Assembly: GCF_041053105.1 (NCBI RefSeq)
Contig: NZ_CP163444.1
Location: 4,216,001-4,280,000, forward strand
Length of the DNA stretch: 64,000 nt
Direction: 5' to 3'
From: Streptomyces sp. R44
GTDB lineage: Bacteria > Actinomycetota > Actinomycetes > Streptomycetales > Streptomycetaceae
Under the pieces are notes generated by a model, which ran no database searches, was not told the DNA's origin, and worked only from the letters and a program-made list of their open reading frames with translations. The position numbers and the translations under genes are program-made. Of the stretch, positions 7,936-15,525 are shown piece after piece (the first letter of the stretch is position 1; the number at the start of each line of letters is the position of its first letter).

Positions 7936-9063
7936 AGCCCTGACGAGCATCACGCGGGCGGAGTTCTTGTCCCGAGGGGACACGGCTCCGCACGCGGTGC
8001 AGGTGTAGACGCGCATCCCCAGCGGCAGTACGTGCTTGGCTCTCGCTCCGCACTGCGCGCAGTCCATCGTGGTGTGCGCGGGGTGAACAAGGTGCACGGC
8101 ACGACCGTGCTTACGACCCATCTCGATCAGGATCCGTTTGGTGGCGCCGATGGCGGCGTCAGCGGCCTTCCGGGCCATGGTGGTCTTGGCAAGGAATTTC
8201 GGCCGGAAGTCCTCCACGGCGATGGCGTCATGGTCGCGGACCACACGCTTGGCCCACTTGCGTGCGGTGTCCTCTCTCCGACGGGCGACCGTCTTGTGCT
8301 GCTTGGCGCGCAGTTGTTTCGCCTCGCGGTATCCCTTCGAGGCAGCCTGGCCCTTCTTCGGCTTGCGCCGGGCCGTCATCCGGTCGTACCGACGCAACCT
8401 CGACCGGGCCTTCTTACCGTGCTCGGCGTGCGCCAGATCATGCGCATCGGACGTGGTTGTCGCTGTCTCCCTCACACCCCAGTCGACACCGATCACCCGA
8501 CCGGTCGCCGGCAGCGGTTCGACCTGGGCGGGGACGACGAACGAGCAGTACCAGTGCCCGATGCCGTCGCGGTACACCCGCACGCTGGACGGGGCGGCCG
8601 GAAGCTCCCTCGACCACACCACCCTCAGCACGATCCCGCCCGCCAGGCACAGCCGACCGTTCTTGATGCGGAATCCGCGTCGGGTGTAGTTCAGGCTCGG
8701 GTCGGTCTCCCGCTTCCTCTTGTATCTGGGCATCCCGGCTCGCCGCTGCGTCGGCAGCCGATCCTTGACGTCCTTCTGCGCTTTGGCGCGGGAGGTGCCG
8801 AAGTCACGGACGGTCTGCTGCTGTGGAACGGAAGATCCCTCGCGCAGCCAAGGAGTACGCAGGCGGGCCTGCGTCAGCAGTCTGTCGAGCTGCGCCGGAC
8901 CACACGTCTCCCTCTCGCCCGTGGCCTTGTTGCGCTCGTACACGTGCTTGGATTTGGCGACGCACTCGTTCCAGACCCAGCGGCACCGGTCCCACTCCGC
9001 CAGCAACGCGGCCAGTGCAGTGGACGACACGCGAAGCCGGTACGTGTACCGGGCCACGTCCAT
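7870..9063 (-). CDS. tnpB: RNA-guided endonuclease TnpB (IS200/IS605, IS1341 group)
   Basis: About 397 residues, a normal TnpB length. The N-terminal RYTYRLRVSS and WNECVAKSK belong to the orf_B helix-turn-helix/WED part. The RuvC-like nuclease looks intact: Asp in VIGVDWGVRETA, Glu in IAVEDFRPKFLA, and the last Asp in SPRDKNSARV. A four-Cys zinc ribbon lies between them (CAQCGARAK and YTCTACGAV). TnpB cuts DNA next to a transposon-adjacent motif using an omega-RNA and helps keep the element at its site. ATG 9063 is preferred because GGGGG precedes it; ATG 9075 is an in-frame alternative. Base composition is less extreme than in the neighbours. Confidence 0.9.
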   Translation of the reverse strand: MDVARYTYRLRVSSTALAALLAEWDRCRWVWNECVAKSKHVYERNKATGERETCGPAQLDRLLTQARLRTPWLREGSSVPQQQTVRDFGTSRAKAQKDVKDRLPTQRRAGMPRYKRKRETDPSLNYTRRGFRIKNGRLCLAGGIVLRVVWSRELPAAPSSVRVYRDGIGHWYCSFVVPAQVEPLPATGRVIGVDWGVRETATTTSDAHDLAHAEHGKKARSRLRRYDRMTARRKPKKGQAASKGYREAKQLRAKQHKTVARRREDTARKWAKRVVRDHDAIAVEDFRPKFLAKTTMARKAADAAIGATKRILIEMGRKHGRAVHLVHPAHTTMDCAQCGARAKHVLPLGMRVYTCTACGAVSPRDKNSARVMLVRAGLCPAGAEGIRPGEALPHQAA

Positions 9064-9280
9064 GATCGCCCCCATCCCGCAGGTGCCCGCCTCGACTCGG
9101 CCCGGATGCCATCACGTCCCGGCCCTTCCGCGAGCACCATACGTACGAGCACCGCACACTCGTACCCCGATCACCCAGCCGCCACCCCACCCAGCGACCA
9201 AGGGCACACGCGTTCACATCGCGCAGCCGATCAGGCGCCACAAGCAACCCGGCTTCGCGTGGGACGAGGTCGAGCGTGCC

Positions 9281-9421
9281 CTACTTCTGGGCGTTCTGTC
9301 CGACGTAGAAGAGCAGCCAGACGAAGCCGGCGAAGGCGTGGGTGGCGAAGACGTACACGAAGACGCGGAGCATCACGCCCCGCTCTTTCCAGCGTTCGTG
9401 GTCGTGCGTCTTCTCGGTCAT
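9281..9421 (-). CDS. DUF6126 family small membrane protein
   Basis: A 46-residue protein, MTEKTHDHERWKERGVMLRV, then one hydrophobic helix (FVYVFATHAFAGFVWLLFYV) and the tail GQNAQK. It matches my memory of the streptomycete DUF6126 family in length and in the HERWKERGVMLR and FVWLLFYVG segments. One membrane span with the N terminus probably inside the cell. Function unknown. The gene lies just outside the left end of the TnpB element. Confidence 0.75.
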   Translation of the reverse strand: MTEKTHDHERWKERGVMLRVFVYVFATHAFAGFVWLLFYVGQNAQK

Positions 9422-9499
9422 GGGGTCCAGGGTACGGGCGCCCGGGGGCCCTCGGCGCGGGCCGGAATAGGGGAGGGGGTCGCATCGTTGGAGCGGATA

Positions 9500-9513
9500 G
9501 TTTAAGCTTCAAC
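9500..9513. promoter_or_regulatory. Palindromic operator candidate upstream of the LLM oxidoreductase
   Basis: GTTTAAGCTTCAAC is a 14-bp palindrome with one mismatch, in the only AT-rich stretch of this intergenic region and 40 bp before the ATG. It fits a MarR-type site. A related sequence, GTTGAACGCTGAAC, lies in front of the pirin gene at 37794. Confidence 0.45.
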
Positions 9514-9552
9514 CATTAGGCCGCAAGGCAGACACCGCGAGAGGTGAGCACG

Positions 9553-10647
9553 ATGCAGTTCGGGATCTTCACCGTCGGCGACGTGACGACCGACCCCACC
9601 ACCGGCCGCACCCCCACCGAGCACGAGCGCATCAAGAACACCGTCGCGATCGCGCTCAAGGCCGAGGAGGTCGGACTCGACGTCTTCGCGACCGGCGAGC
9701 ACCACAACCCGCCGTTCGTCCCGTCCTCCCCGACGACCCTCCTCGGGCACATAGCCGCCCGCACGGAGAACCTGATCCTGTCCACGTCCACGACGCTGAT
9801 CACCACCAACGACCCGGTGAAGATCGCCGAGGACTACGCCACCCTCCAGCACCTCGCCGACGGCCGCGTCGACCTGATGATGGGCCGCGGCAACACCGGC
9901 CCGGTCTACCCGTGGTTCGGCCAGGACATCCGCCAGGGCATCCCGCTCGCCATCGAGAACTACGCGCTCCTCCACAAGCTGTGGAGGGAGGACGTCGTCG
10001 ACTGGGAGGGCAAGTTCCGCAGCGCCCTCCAGGGCTTCACGTCCACGCCGCGCCCGCTCGACGGCGTCCCGCCGTTCGTCTGGCACGGCTCCATCCGCTC
10101 CCCCGAGATCGCCGAACAGGCCGCCTACTACGGCGACGGCTTCTTCGCGAACCACATCTTCTGGCCCAAGCAGCACACCGAGAAGATGGTCCGGCTCTAC
10201 CGCCAGCGGTATGCGCACTACGGCCACGGCACGGAGGAGCAGGCCATCGTCGGCCTCGGCGGCCAGGTCTTCCTGCGCAAGAACTCCCAGGACGCCGTAC
10301 GGGAGTTCCGCCCGTACTTCGACAACGCGCCGGTCTACGGCCACGGTCCGAGCCTGGAGGAGTTCAGCCGCGAGACCCCGCTGACCGTCGGCTCCCCGCA
10401 GGAGGTCATCGAACGCACCCTGTCCTTCCGCGAGTACGTCGGCGACTACCAGCGCCAGCTGTTCCTCGTCGACCACGCCGGACTGCCCCTCAAGACGGTC
10501 CTGGAGCAGCTCGACCTCCTCGGCGAGGAGGTCGTCCCGGTGCTGCGCAAGGAGTTCGCGAACCTGCGGCCCGCCGGCGTACCGGAGACCGCCCCGCTCC
10601 ACCCCGCCGTCGTCTCGAACGCCTCGAACGCCTCGAAGGAGGTCTGA
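9553..10647 (+). CDS. LLM-class FMN-dependent monooxygenase (CE1758 type)
   Basis: A luciferase-like TIM-barrel enzyme that uses FMNH2 and O2. The N-terminal MQFGIFTVGDVTTDPTTGRT and the ATGEHHNPPF segment near residue 50 are characteristic of the group that pairs with a CE1759-type FMN reductase. LMMGRGNTGPVYPWFG near residue 110 and the HG(S/A)-type sequence FVWHGSIRSPEIA near 175 fit too. The ATG at 9553 has GAGAGG 8 nt upstream; the GTG at 9544 lies inside that site. The FMN reductase gene follows after 4 bp, so the two form an operon. Substrate unknown. Confidence 0.9.
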   Translation: MQFGIFTVGDVTTDPTTGRTPTEHERIKNTVAIALKAEEVGLDVFATGEHHNPPFVPSSPTTLLGHIAARTENLILSTSTTLITTNDPVKIAEDYATLQHLADGRVDLMMGRGNTGPVYPWFGQDIRQGIPLAIENYALLHKLWREDVVDWEGKFRSALQGFTSTPRPLDGVPPFVWHGSIRSPEIAEQAAYYGDGFFANHIFWPKQHTEKMVRLYRQRYAHYGHGTEEQAIVGLGGQVFLRKNSQDAVREFRPYFDNAPVYGHGPSLEEFSRETPLTVGSPQEVIERTLSFREYVGDYQRQLFLVDHAGLPLKTVLEQLDLLGEEVVPVLRKEFANLRPAGVPETAPLHPAVVSNASNASKEV

Positions 10648-10651
10648 CGCC

Positions 10652-11275
10652 ATGCAGACGTTGAAGCTGGTCGCCGTGTCCGCCGGACTCAGCGCGCCCT
10701 CCTCCACCCGGCTGCTCGCCGACCGGCTCCTCCAGGCGGCCCGCTACCGGCTCGCCGAGCAGGAGTACGCCGTCGACGTCGAGGTCGTCGAACTGCGCGA
10801 CCTGGCCGTCGACATCGCGAAGAACTTCGTGACGGGCTTTCCGTCGGCGGCGCTGGAGGAGGCGATCGAGAAGGTGACGTCGGCGGACGGCGTCATCGCG
10901 GTGACCCCGGTCTTCACCGCCTCCTACAGCGGCCTGTTCAAGTCCTTCTTCGACCTGATCGACCCGACCGCGCTGAGCGGCACCCCCGTCCTCATCGGGG
11001 CGACCGGCGGCACCGCCCGCCACTCCCTGGTCCTGGACCACGCCCTGCGCCCGCTCTTCGCCTACCTCCGCGCCTCCGTCTCCCCCACCGCCGTCTACGC
11101 GGCCTCGGAGGACTGGGGATCGGGCGGCGACGAGTACACCGAGGGGCTGCCGGCGCGGATCACCCGGGCCGGGAACGAGTTCGCGGACACGGTCGCGGCA
11201 CGGCCGGCCCGGCGGGCGGAGGACGAGGAGATCGTCCCGTTCGAGAAGCAGCTGGCGGATCTGCGCCTGGACTGA
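10652..11275 (+). CDS. NAD(P)H-dependent FMN reductase (CE1759 type)
   Basis: A 207-residue flavodoxin-like reductase that supplies reduced FMN to the upstream monooxygenase. It has VAVSAGLSAPSSTRLLADRL at the N terminus (the phosphate-binding loop), VIAVTPVFTASYSGLFKSF near residue 85 and IGATGGTARHSL near 115, as in the CE1759 family. It starts 4 bp after its partner with GGAGG in the overlap zone. The pair forms a two-component flavin system. Confidence 0.92.
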   Translation: MQTLKLVAVSAGLSAPSSTRLLADRLLQAARYRLAEQEYAVDVEVVELRDLAVDIAKNFVTGFPSAALEEAIEKVTSADGVIAVTPVFTASYSGLFKSFFDLIDPTALSGTPVLIGATGGTARHSLVLDHALRPLFAYLRASVSPTAVYAASEDWGSGGDEYTEGLPARITRAGNEFADTVAARPARRAEDEEIVPFEKQLADLRLD

Positions 11276-11325
11276 CCTGTTTTGTTACGTTAGGTCCACT
11301 GGCAGCGACGAAACGGAGGTCGGCC

Positions 11326-11763
11326 ATGGCCGGCGGCAGGATCGTGGTGGGCGTGGACGGATCGGAGCCTTCCCTGAAGGCCCTGAAGTGGGCGGCCGCA
11401 CAGGCCGCCCTCACCGGGGGCCCGCTCCAGGCGGTGATCAGCTGGGACTACCCGGCGGTGTGGGCGCCGGTGATGCCCGGCGTTCCGCTCCAGTTCGACC
11501 CGGAGCAACTCGCCAAGCAGATCCTCGACCAGGCGATCGACGCGACCCTCACGCCCGAGGAGGGCGCCGCCGTCACCCGGACGGTGGTCGGCGCCAACGC
11601 CACCCAGGCCCTCATCGACGCGGCCGCCGGCGCGAGCCTCCTCGTCGTCGGCGACCGCGGCTACAGCGGGTTCAAGGCGGCGGTCCTCGGCTCGGTCTCC
11701 GCCCACGTCACCCAGCACGCGCCGTGCCCGGTCGTGGTCGTACGGGGCGAGGTGACGTCCTGA
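11326..11763 (+). CDS. Universal stress protein (UspA family)
   Basis: A 145-residue single Usp domain. The start IVVGVDGSEPSLKALKWAA has the family's Asp, and the C-terminal ATP-binding pattern G-2x-G-9x-G(S/T) appears as VVGDRGYSGFKAAVLGSVS followed by CPVVVVRGE. ATP-binding cytoplasmic Usp proteins respond to starvation or hypoxia. CGGAGG 6-8 nt upstream is a good ribosome binding site. The VOC gene follows after 2 bp. Confidence 0.93.
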   Translation: MAGGRIVVGVDGSEPSLKALKWAAAQAALTGGPLQAVISWDYPAVWAPVMPGVPLQFDPEQLAKQILDQAIDATLTPEEGAAVTRTVVGANATQALIDAAAGASLLVVGDRGYSGFKAAVLGSVSAHVTQHAPCPVVVVRGEVTS

Positions 11764-11765
11764 CC

Positions 11766-12140
11766 ATGGACATCAAGCTCGAACTGATCGGCGTGCCCGT
11801 CACCGACATCGACCGGGCGAAGGCCTTCTACGAACGGGTCGGCTTCCACGCCGACCACGACGTCACCGTCAATGAGGAGATCCGCTTCGTCCAGCTGACG
11901 CCGCCCGGCTCCGCGTGCTCGATCGCCCTGGGCAAGGGGATCACCTCGATGACGCCGGGGTCGCTGGACAACCTGCAGGTGGTCGTCACCGACATCGAGG
12001 CGGCGCATGCGGAGCTCACGGCGCGGGGGATCGAGGTCACGGAGATCTCCGACCAGCCGTGGGGGTCCTTCGTCTACTTCGCCGACCCGGACGGCAACCG
12101 CTGGTCGGTCCAACAGACGACCCCGCGCGGGGCGGCCTAG
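11766..12140 (+). CDS. VOC family (glyoxalase-like) protein
   Basis: A 124-residue vicinal-oxygen-chelate fold protein. It shows the duplicated beta-alpha-beta-beta-beta pattern: IGVPVTDIDRAKAFYERVGF at the start and FVYFADPDGNRWSVQQ at the end, typical of lyase/bleomycin-resistance-like proteins. Metal ligands can be proposed (first-strand residue, Glu/Asp near DPDGN) but the substrate is unknown. The ATG at 11766 begins 2 bp after the universal stress gene, so the two are cotranscribed. Confidence 0.88.
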   Translation: MDIKLELIGVPVTDIDRAKAFYERVGFHADHDVTVNEEIRFVQLTPPGSACSIALGKGITSMTPGSLDNLQVVVTDIEAAHAELTARGIEVTEISDQPWGSFVYFADPDGNRWSVQQTTPRGAA

Positions 12141-12149
12141 CCCCCGCCC

Positions 12150-12352
12150 GTGTGGGCAATCGTCCCGCAGGGCGGGACGGGTGGGCACACGGGACGGCGC
12201 CTTCTCGCGGCGCCTCCGCGTTCCGCGCCTGGACCCGCACCACCGGCTCGGTGCACGGGGTGCGGGTCCAGGCTCGGGAGCCTCTGGCGCCGGCAGGGCG
12301 CGGGTCCGTTGTGCCCACCCGTTCCGCCCCGGCGGAACGCATGCCCACAACG
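12150..12352. repeat. Three-hairpin intergenic repeat, copy A
   Basis: About 203 bp. The left arm is GTGTGGGCAATCGTCCCGC with a hairpin CGTCCCGC/GCGGGACG and ends in TGGGCACAC. The centre is a long hairpin GGACCCGCACC/GGTGCGGGTCC. The right arm is GTTGTGCCCACCCGTTCCGCC/GGCGGAACG ending ATGCCCACAAC. It begins 10 bp after the VOC stop codon. The same design recurs at 16345 (same orientation) and 34431 (inverted). It is open in several frames, which gives spurious coding sequences. Confidence 0.85.
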
Positions 12353-12364
12353 GGGGCGGGCCGG

Positions 12365-12769
12365 TCAGTACGGGGCCGGGTGGCCCGTCGCGTCCTCGTG
12401 TGTGTAGAAGAGATAGAACGCCGCGCCGCCCGACACCCCTCCCACCACCAACCCGAGCACCGTCGACGAGTAGATGCTCGCGCCGGTCAGGCTGTACAGG
12501 AAGCCGACCGCGATGCCGCAGAGGGCGCCCCAGGCGGCCCCGCGGGCCTCGCGGGGCAAGGTGTGGCCGTAGCGCCGGAGGGCGTACAGCGCGACGGCGA
12601 GGACGATCGCCGAGACGAGGCCCAGCCAGAACTGTCCCCAGCTGAGCGCGCCGCCGCCGCGGGCGTTCACCTCCGCGTACAAGCCGTACAGGACGCCGAC
12701 CGTGACCGGGAGTCCCCAGCCGTGCGTGCTGATCCGGCGCCTGGTGGGCGCCGCTGCGTGTGCGGCCAT
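12365..12769 (-). CDS. Small integral membrane protein
   Basis: A 134-residue protein with about four transmembrane helices (LPVTVGVLYGLYAEV, FWLGLVSAIVLAVALYAL, AAWGALCGIAVGFLYSL, STVLGLVVGGVSGGAAFYLF). The N terminus is short and basic. ATG 12769 was chosen because GAGGAG stands 6 nt upstream, although the frame is open further. I do not recognise a family. It ends against repeat copy A and converges with the VOC gene. Confidence 0.75.
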   Translation of the reverse strand: MAAHAAAPTRRRISTHGWGLPVTVGVLYGLYAEVNARGGGALSWGQFWLGLVSAIVLAVALYALRRYGHTLPREARGAAWGALCGIAVGFLYSLTGASIYSSTVLGLVVGGVSGGAAFYLFYTHEDATGHPAPY

Positions 12770-12854
12770 GGCAGGAGCTCCTCGTCTCTCGCCCCCCTGG
12801 TTCCGGGTCCCGCACCCTCCAGGGCACACCCGCGCCCGGTGCCCCGCAACTGGA

Positions 12855-14204
12855 TCAAGGCCCTTCGGCGGCCACGGTCGCGAGGCGGTCCAGGGCCGCG
12901 TCGAGTACCGGTCGCGGCGGGGACGCGAGGCCCAGCCGGACCGCGTCGAACGCCACCCCGGGGCCCACGGCGAAGGCGCTGCCGGGGGTGACGGCCACGC
13001 CCGCGCGTGCGGCGGCCGCTGCCGTGAAGGTCTCCGCGCGCCAGGGCGCGGGCAGCAACCACCAGCAGTAGTACGCGTGCGGAGAGGTGCGGAGGGTGTG
13101 GCCGGCGAGCCGGTCCCGCACCAGGGCGTGCCGGGCCTCCGTGTCCGCCCGCTTGAGCGCCACCGCCTCGGCGACCGTCCCGTCCCCGGTCCAGCGGGTG
13201 GCGGCGGCGAGCGCGAGCCCGCCGGCCGTCCAGGCGCCGGAGCGCAGGGCGTCGGCCACGGGCACCCGGAGTCCCGACGGCACGACGAGGTAGCCGACGG
13301 TCAGTCCGGGGGCGAGCCGCTTGGAGAGGCTGTCGACGAGGAGGACCCGCTCGGGGGCGTGGGCGGCGAGCGGCGCGGGCGCGCCGGGGAGGAGGAAGGC
13401 CCAGGTGGTGTCCTCGACGGCCGTGAGGTCGAGGCGGCGCAGCAGCTCGGCGAGTTCGGCCCGCCGTCCTTCCCCGGCGGTGGTGGAGAGCGGGTTGTGG
13501 AGGGTGGGCTGGAGGTAGACGGCGGAGAGGGGCGCGCTCCGGTGAGCGGCCTCCAGGGCCTCCGGCCGTACTCCTTCCTCGTCCAGGGCGAGCGGTACCA
13601 GGCGGATGCCGAGGCGTTCCGCGACCGCCTTGACCAGGGGGTAGGTGAGTGCCTCGACGCCGAGGCGGCCGCCGGGCGGTACGAGGGCGGAGAGGGCGGC
13701 GGCGATGGCCTGGCGGCCGTTCCCGGCGAAGAGGACGCCGTCGGGGTCGGGTGCCCAGCCGGGCCGGGCGAGTACGGTCACCGCCGCGTCCCGGGCCTCG
13801 GCCGTACCGGTCGCGGCGGCCGGCCGGGACACGGCCTCGGCGAGCACGTCGGGCCGGGCGAGCGCCGCGAGGGCGCGGGCCATCAGCTCCGACTGGCCGT
13901 CGGCCGCGGGGTAGTTGAGCTGGAGGTCGACGGGCGCGGCGCCGGTCGCCTCGGCGAGGGCGGGCCCGGGCAGCGGGGGCGCGGCCCGGACGAAGGTGCC
14001 GCGTCCGACCTCGCCGACGACCAGGCCGCGGCGGGCCAGCTCCCCGTACACCCGTATCGCCGTCGAGTTCGCGATCCCGTGCCGGCGGGCGAAGACCCGC
14101 TGCGGCGGCAGCCGGTCGCCGGGGCGCAGCCGCCCGTCCCGTACGGCCGCCTCGACCCGGTCGGCGATCCTCCGGTACTCCTCCACGAGCCCCACCCCCT
14201 TCAT
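12855..14204 (-). CDS. MocR-family GntR/aminotransferase-fold regulator
   Basis: A 449-residue MocR-type regulator. Residues 1-70 form the GntR winged helix (LRPGDRLPPQRVFARRHGI, RGLVVGEVGRGTFVR). Residues 95-445 are a fold-type I aminotransferase domain with NGRQAIAAALSAL near 160 and the PLP lysine in VDSLSKRLAPGLTVGY near 300. Such proteins bind PLP and usually control a divergent gene, here the alpha/beta hydrolase at 14263. A direct repeat lies in the shared region and overlaps this gene's own ATG, suggesting autoregulation. Confidence 0.9.
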   Translation of the reverse strand: MKGVGLVEEYRRIADRVEAAVRDGRLRPGDRLPPQRVFARRHGIANSTAIRVYGELARRGLVVGEVGRGTFVRAAPPLPGPALAEATGAAPVDLQLNYPAADGQSELMARALAALARPDVLAEAVSRPAAATGTAEARDAAVTVLARPGWAPDPDGVLFAGNGRQAIAAALSALVPPGGRLGVEALTYPLVKAVAERLGIRLVPLALDEEGVRPEALEAAHRSAPLSAVYLQPTLHNPLSTTAGEGRRAELAELLRRLDLTAVEDTTWAFLLPGAPAPLAAHAPERVLLVDSLSKRLAPGLTVGYLVVPSGLRVPVADALRSGAWTAGGLALAAATRWTGDGTVAEAVALKRADTEARHALVRDRLAGHTLRTSPHAYYCWWLLPAPWRAETFTAAAAARAGVAVTPGSAFAVGPGVAFDAVRLGLASPPRPVLDAALDRLATVAAEGP

Positions 14205-14236
14205 TGCACCGAGAGCAAAGATCTTATTGCACCGAG
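14203..14236. promoter_or_regulatory. Direct-repeat operator for the MocR regulator
   Basis: ATTGCACCGAG occurs at 14203-14213 and again at 14226-14236, a perfect 11-bp direct repeat with a 23-bp period. The first copy covers the start codon of the mocR-like gene, the second the -35 box of the divergent hydrolase gene. Direct repeats about two helical turns apart are typical of MocR regulators. Confidence 0.65.
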
Positions 14237-14256
14237 GAGTTGGGGCTGCCTAGCCT
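14228..14256 (+). promoter_or_regulatory. Leaderless promoter of the alpha/beta hydrolase
   Basis: The -35 TTGCAC (14228-14233) and -10 TAGCCT (14251-14256) are 17 bp apart, and the ATG follows 6 bp later. Transcription should begin at the start codon. The -35 lies within the second operator repeat. Confidence 0.6.
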
Positions 14257-14262
14257 GCCGTC

Positions 14263-15036
14263 ATGCCCACCTTCTTCGAGGACCGGGGCACCGGCCCCGC
14301 TCTCCTCCTCGTCCACGGCCACCCCTTCGACCACACGATGTGGCAGCCGCAGATCGACCGCTTCTCCCGCACCCACCGCGTCATCACCCCCGACCTGCGG
14401 GGTTACGGCGCCACGCCGCTCGGTCCGACGAGCGGCTCCACCGGCCTCGGCGACTTCGCCGAGGACCTCATCGACCTCCTCGACGGCCTCGGCGTCGAGG
14501 AGTGCGTCCTCGCCGGCCTCTCCATGGGCGGCCAGATCGCCATGGAGCTCGTCCGCCGCCACCCCGAGCGCGTCCGGGGCCTCGTCCTCGCCGACACCTT
14601 CCCCGCCGCCGAGACCGAGGACGGCAAGAAGGCCCGGAACGCCATGGCCGAGCGGCTCCTGCGAGAGGGCATGCGCGGGTACGCCGACGAGGTGCTCGAC
14701 CGGATGGTCGCCCCGTACAACACGCACGCCGCACCGCACGTCCACCGCATGATGTGCGCCACCGACCCGGTCGCCGCGGCCGCCGCCCTGCGCGGGCGGG
14801 CCGAGCGCCCCGACTACCGCAAGACGCTCACCACGGTCGCGGTGCCCGCGCTCGTCGTCGTCGGCCGGGACGACACGTACACCCCGGTGGCGGACGCCGA
14901 GGAGATGCACGCCCTGCTCCCCCACTCCACGCTCACCGTGATCGAACGGGCCGCGCACCTGCCGAACCTGGAGCGGCCCGAGGAGTTCGACGCGGCCCTC
15001 GACACCTTCCTCCGCTCACTCGTTCGGCCCCTTTGA
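14263..15036 (+). CDS. Alpha/beta hydrolase
   Basis: A 257-residue alpha/beta hydrolase. The oxyanion part is LLVHGHPFDHTMW near residue 15, the nucleophile elbow is LAGLSMGGQIAMEL near residue 83 (Ser in GLSMG), the acid is in VVVGRDDTYTPVADAE near 205, and the His in IERAAHLPNLERPEEF near 233, so the triad is complete. The substrate is unknown; the family covers esterases and enol-lactonases. It is divergent from the MocR gene and probably its target. Confidence 0.9.
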   Translation: MPTFFEDRGTGPALLLVHGHPFDHTMWQPQIDRFSRTHRVITPDLRGYGATPLGPTSGSTGLGDFAEDLIDLLDGLGVEECVLAGLSMGGQIAMELVRRHPERVRGLVLADTFPAAETEDGKKARNAMAERLLREGMRGYADEVLDRMVAPYNTHAAPHVHRMMCATDPVAAAAALRGRAERPDYRKTLTTVAVPALVVVGRDDTYTPVADAEEMHALLPHSTLTVIERAAHLPNLERPEEFDAALDTFLRSLVRPL

Positions 15037-15073
15037 AAGTTCGGAATCGTACGAACGCTCCGACGATGGGGCC

Positions 15074-15514
15074 ATGAGCCAGAACACCGCACCCCGCCCG
15101 TCGGGCACCAAGCCGAGCAGCACCTCCGGCGCCTGGGCCGCCGGCGGCACCCTCTTCGCCGGCGTCCTCATGCTGGTCACCGGCTTCATGGACATCTTCC
15201 AGGGCATCGCAGGCATCGCCGAGGACGACGTCTACACCCGCATCGGCGACTACGTCTTCAAGTTCAACCTCACCACCTGGGGCTGGATCCATCTGATCCT
15301 CGGCGTCATCGTCGCCATCGCCGGCTTCGGCATCCTCAGGGGCGCGGAGTGGGGCCGGGTCGCCGGTATCGCCCTGGCCTCCCTCAACGTCCTCTTCCAG
15401 TTCCTCTTCCTGCCCTACCAGCCGTGGTGGGCGCTCTTCTCCATGGCCATCTCGATCTTCGTGATCTGGGCACTGGCCACGGACGACCGGTACGGCCCGG
15501 GCGAGACGTTCTGA
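15074..15514 (+). CDS. DUF7144-type membrane protein
   Basis: A 146-residue protein with a polar N terminus of about 20 residues and four hydrophobic helices (GGTLFAGVLMLVTGFMDIF, WGWIHLILGVIVAIAGFGIL, VAGIALASLNVLFQFLFL, WALFSMAISIFVIWALA). The layout and FKFNLTTWGWIHL match a streptomycete DUF7144 family as I remember it. GACGAT followed by six bases precedes the ATG, consistent with a leaderless start. Function unknown. Confidence 0.8.
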   Translation: MSQNTAPRPSGTKPSSTSGAWAAGGTLFAGVLMLVTGFMDIFQGIAGIAEDDVYTRIGDYVFKFNLTTWGWIHLILGVIVAIAGFGILRGAEWGRVAGIALASLNVLFQFLFLPYQPWWALFSMAISIFVIWALATDDRYGPGETF

Positions 15515-15525
15515 GGCGCGGCCAG

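Larger units (their letters stand above)
7833..9230 (-). mobile_element. IS1341-type (TnpB-only) element in front of cobL
   Basis: The unit comprises tnpB plus a hairpin right end at 7841-7861. No tnpA (Y1 transposase) is present. The right tip near 7833 is supported by the hairpin and TCAA; the left end is only bracketed, between the tnpB start and the DUF6126 gene at 9281. The 8-mer GCGTTCAC occurs at 7811-7818 and again at 9210-9217, on either side of the element, which might mark the insertion point, but this is weak evidence. Confidence 0.5.

Noticed and set aside
7819..9281. Cobalamin riboswitch upstream of cobL
   Set aside because: I looked for the B12 box (GCCACTG) and found none; the space is occupied by tnpB and its ends.
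12037..12645. Several open frames over the three-hairpin repeats (also at 16345-16498 and 34151-34714)
   Set aside because: The repeat lacks stops in several frames because of its G+C content; the same peptide appears in different frames and strands at three loci.
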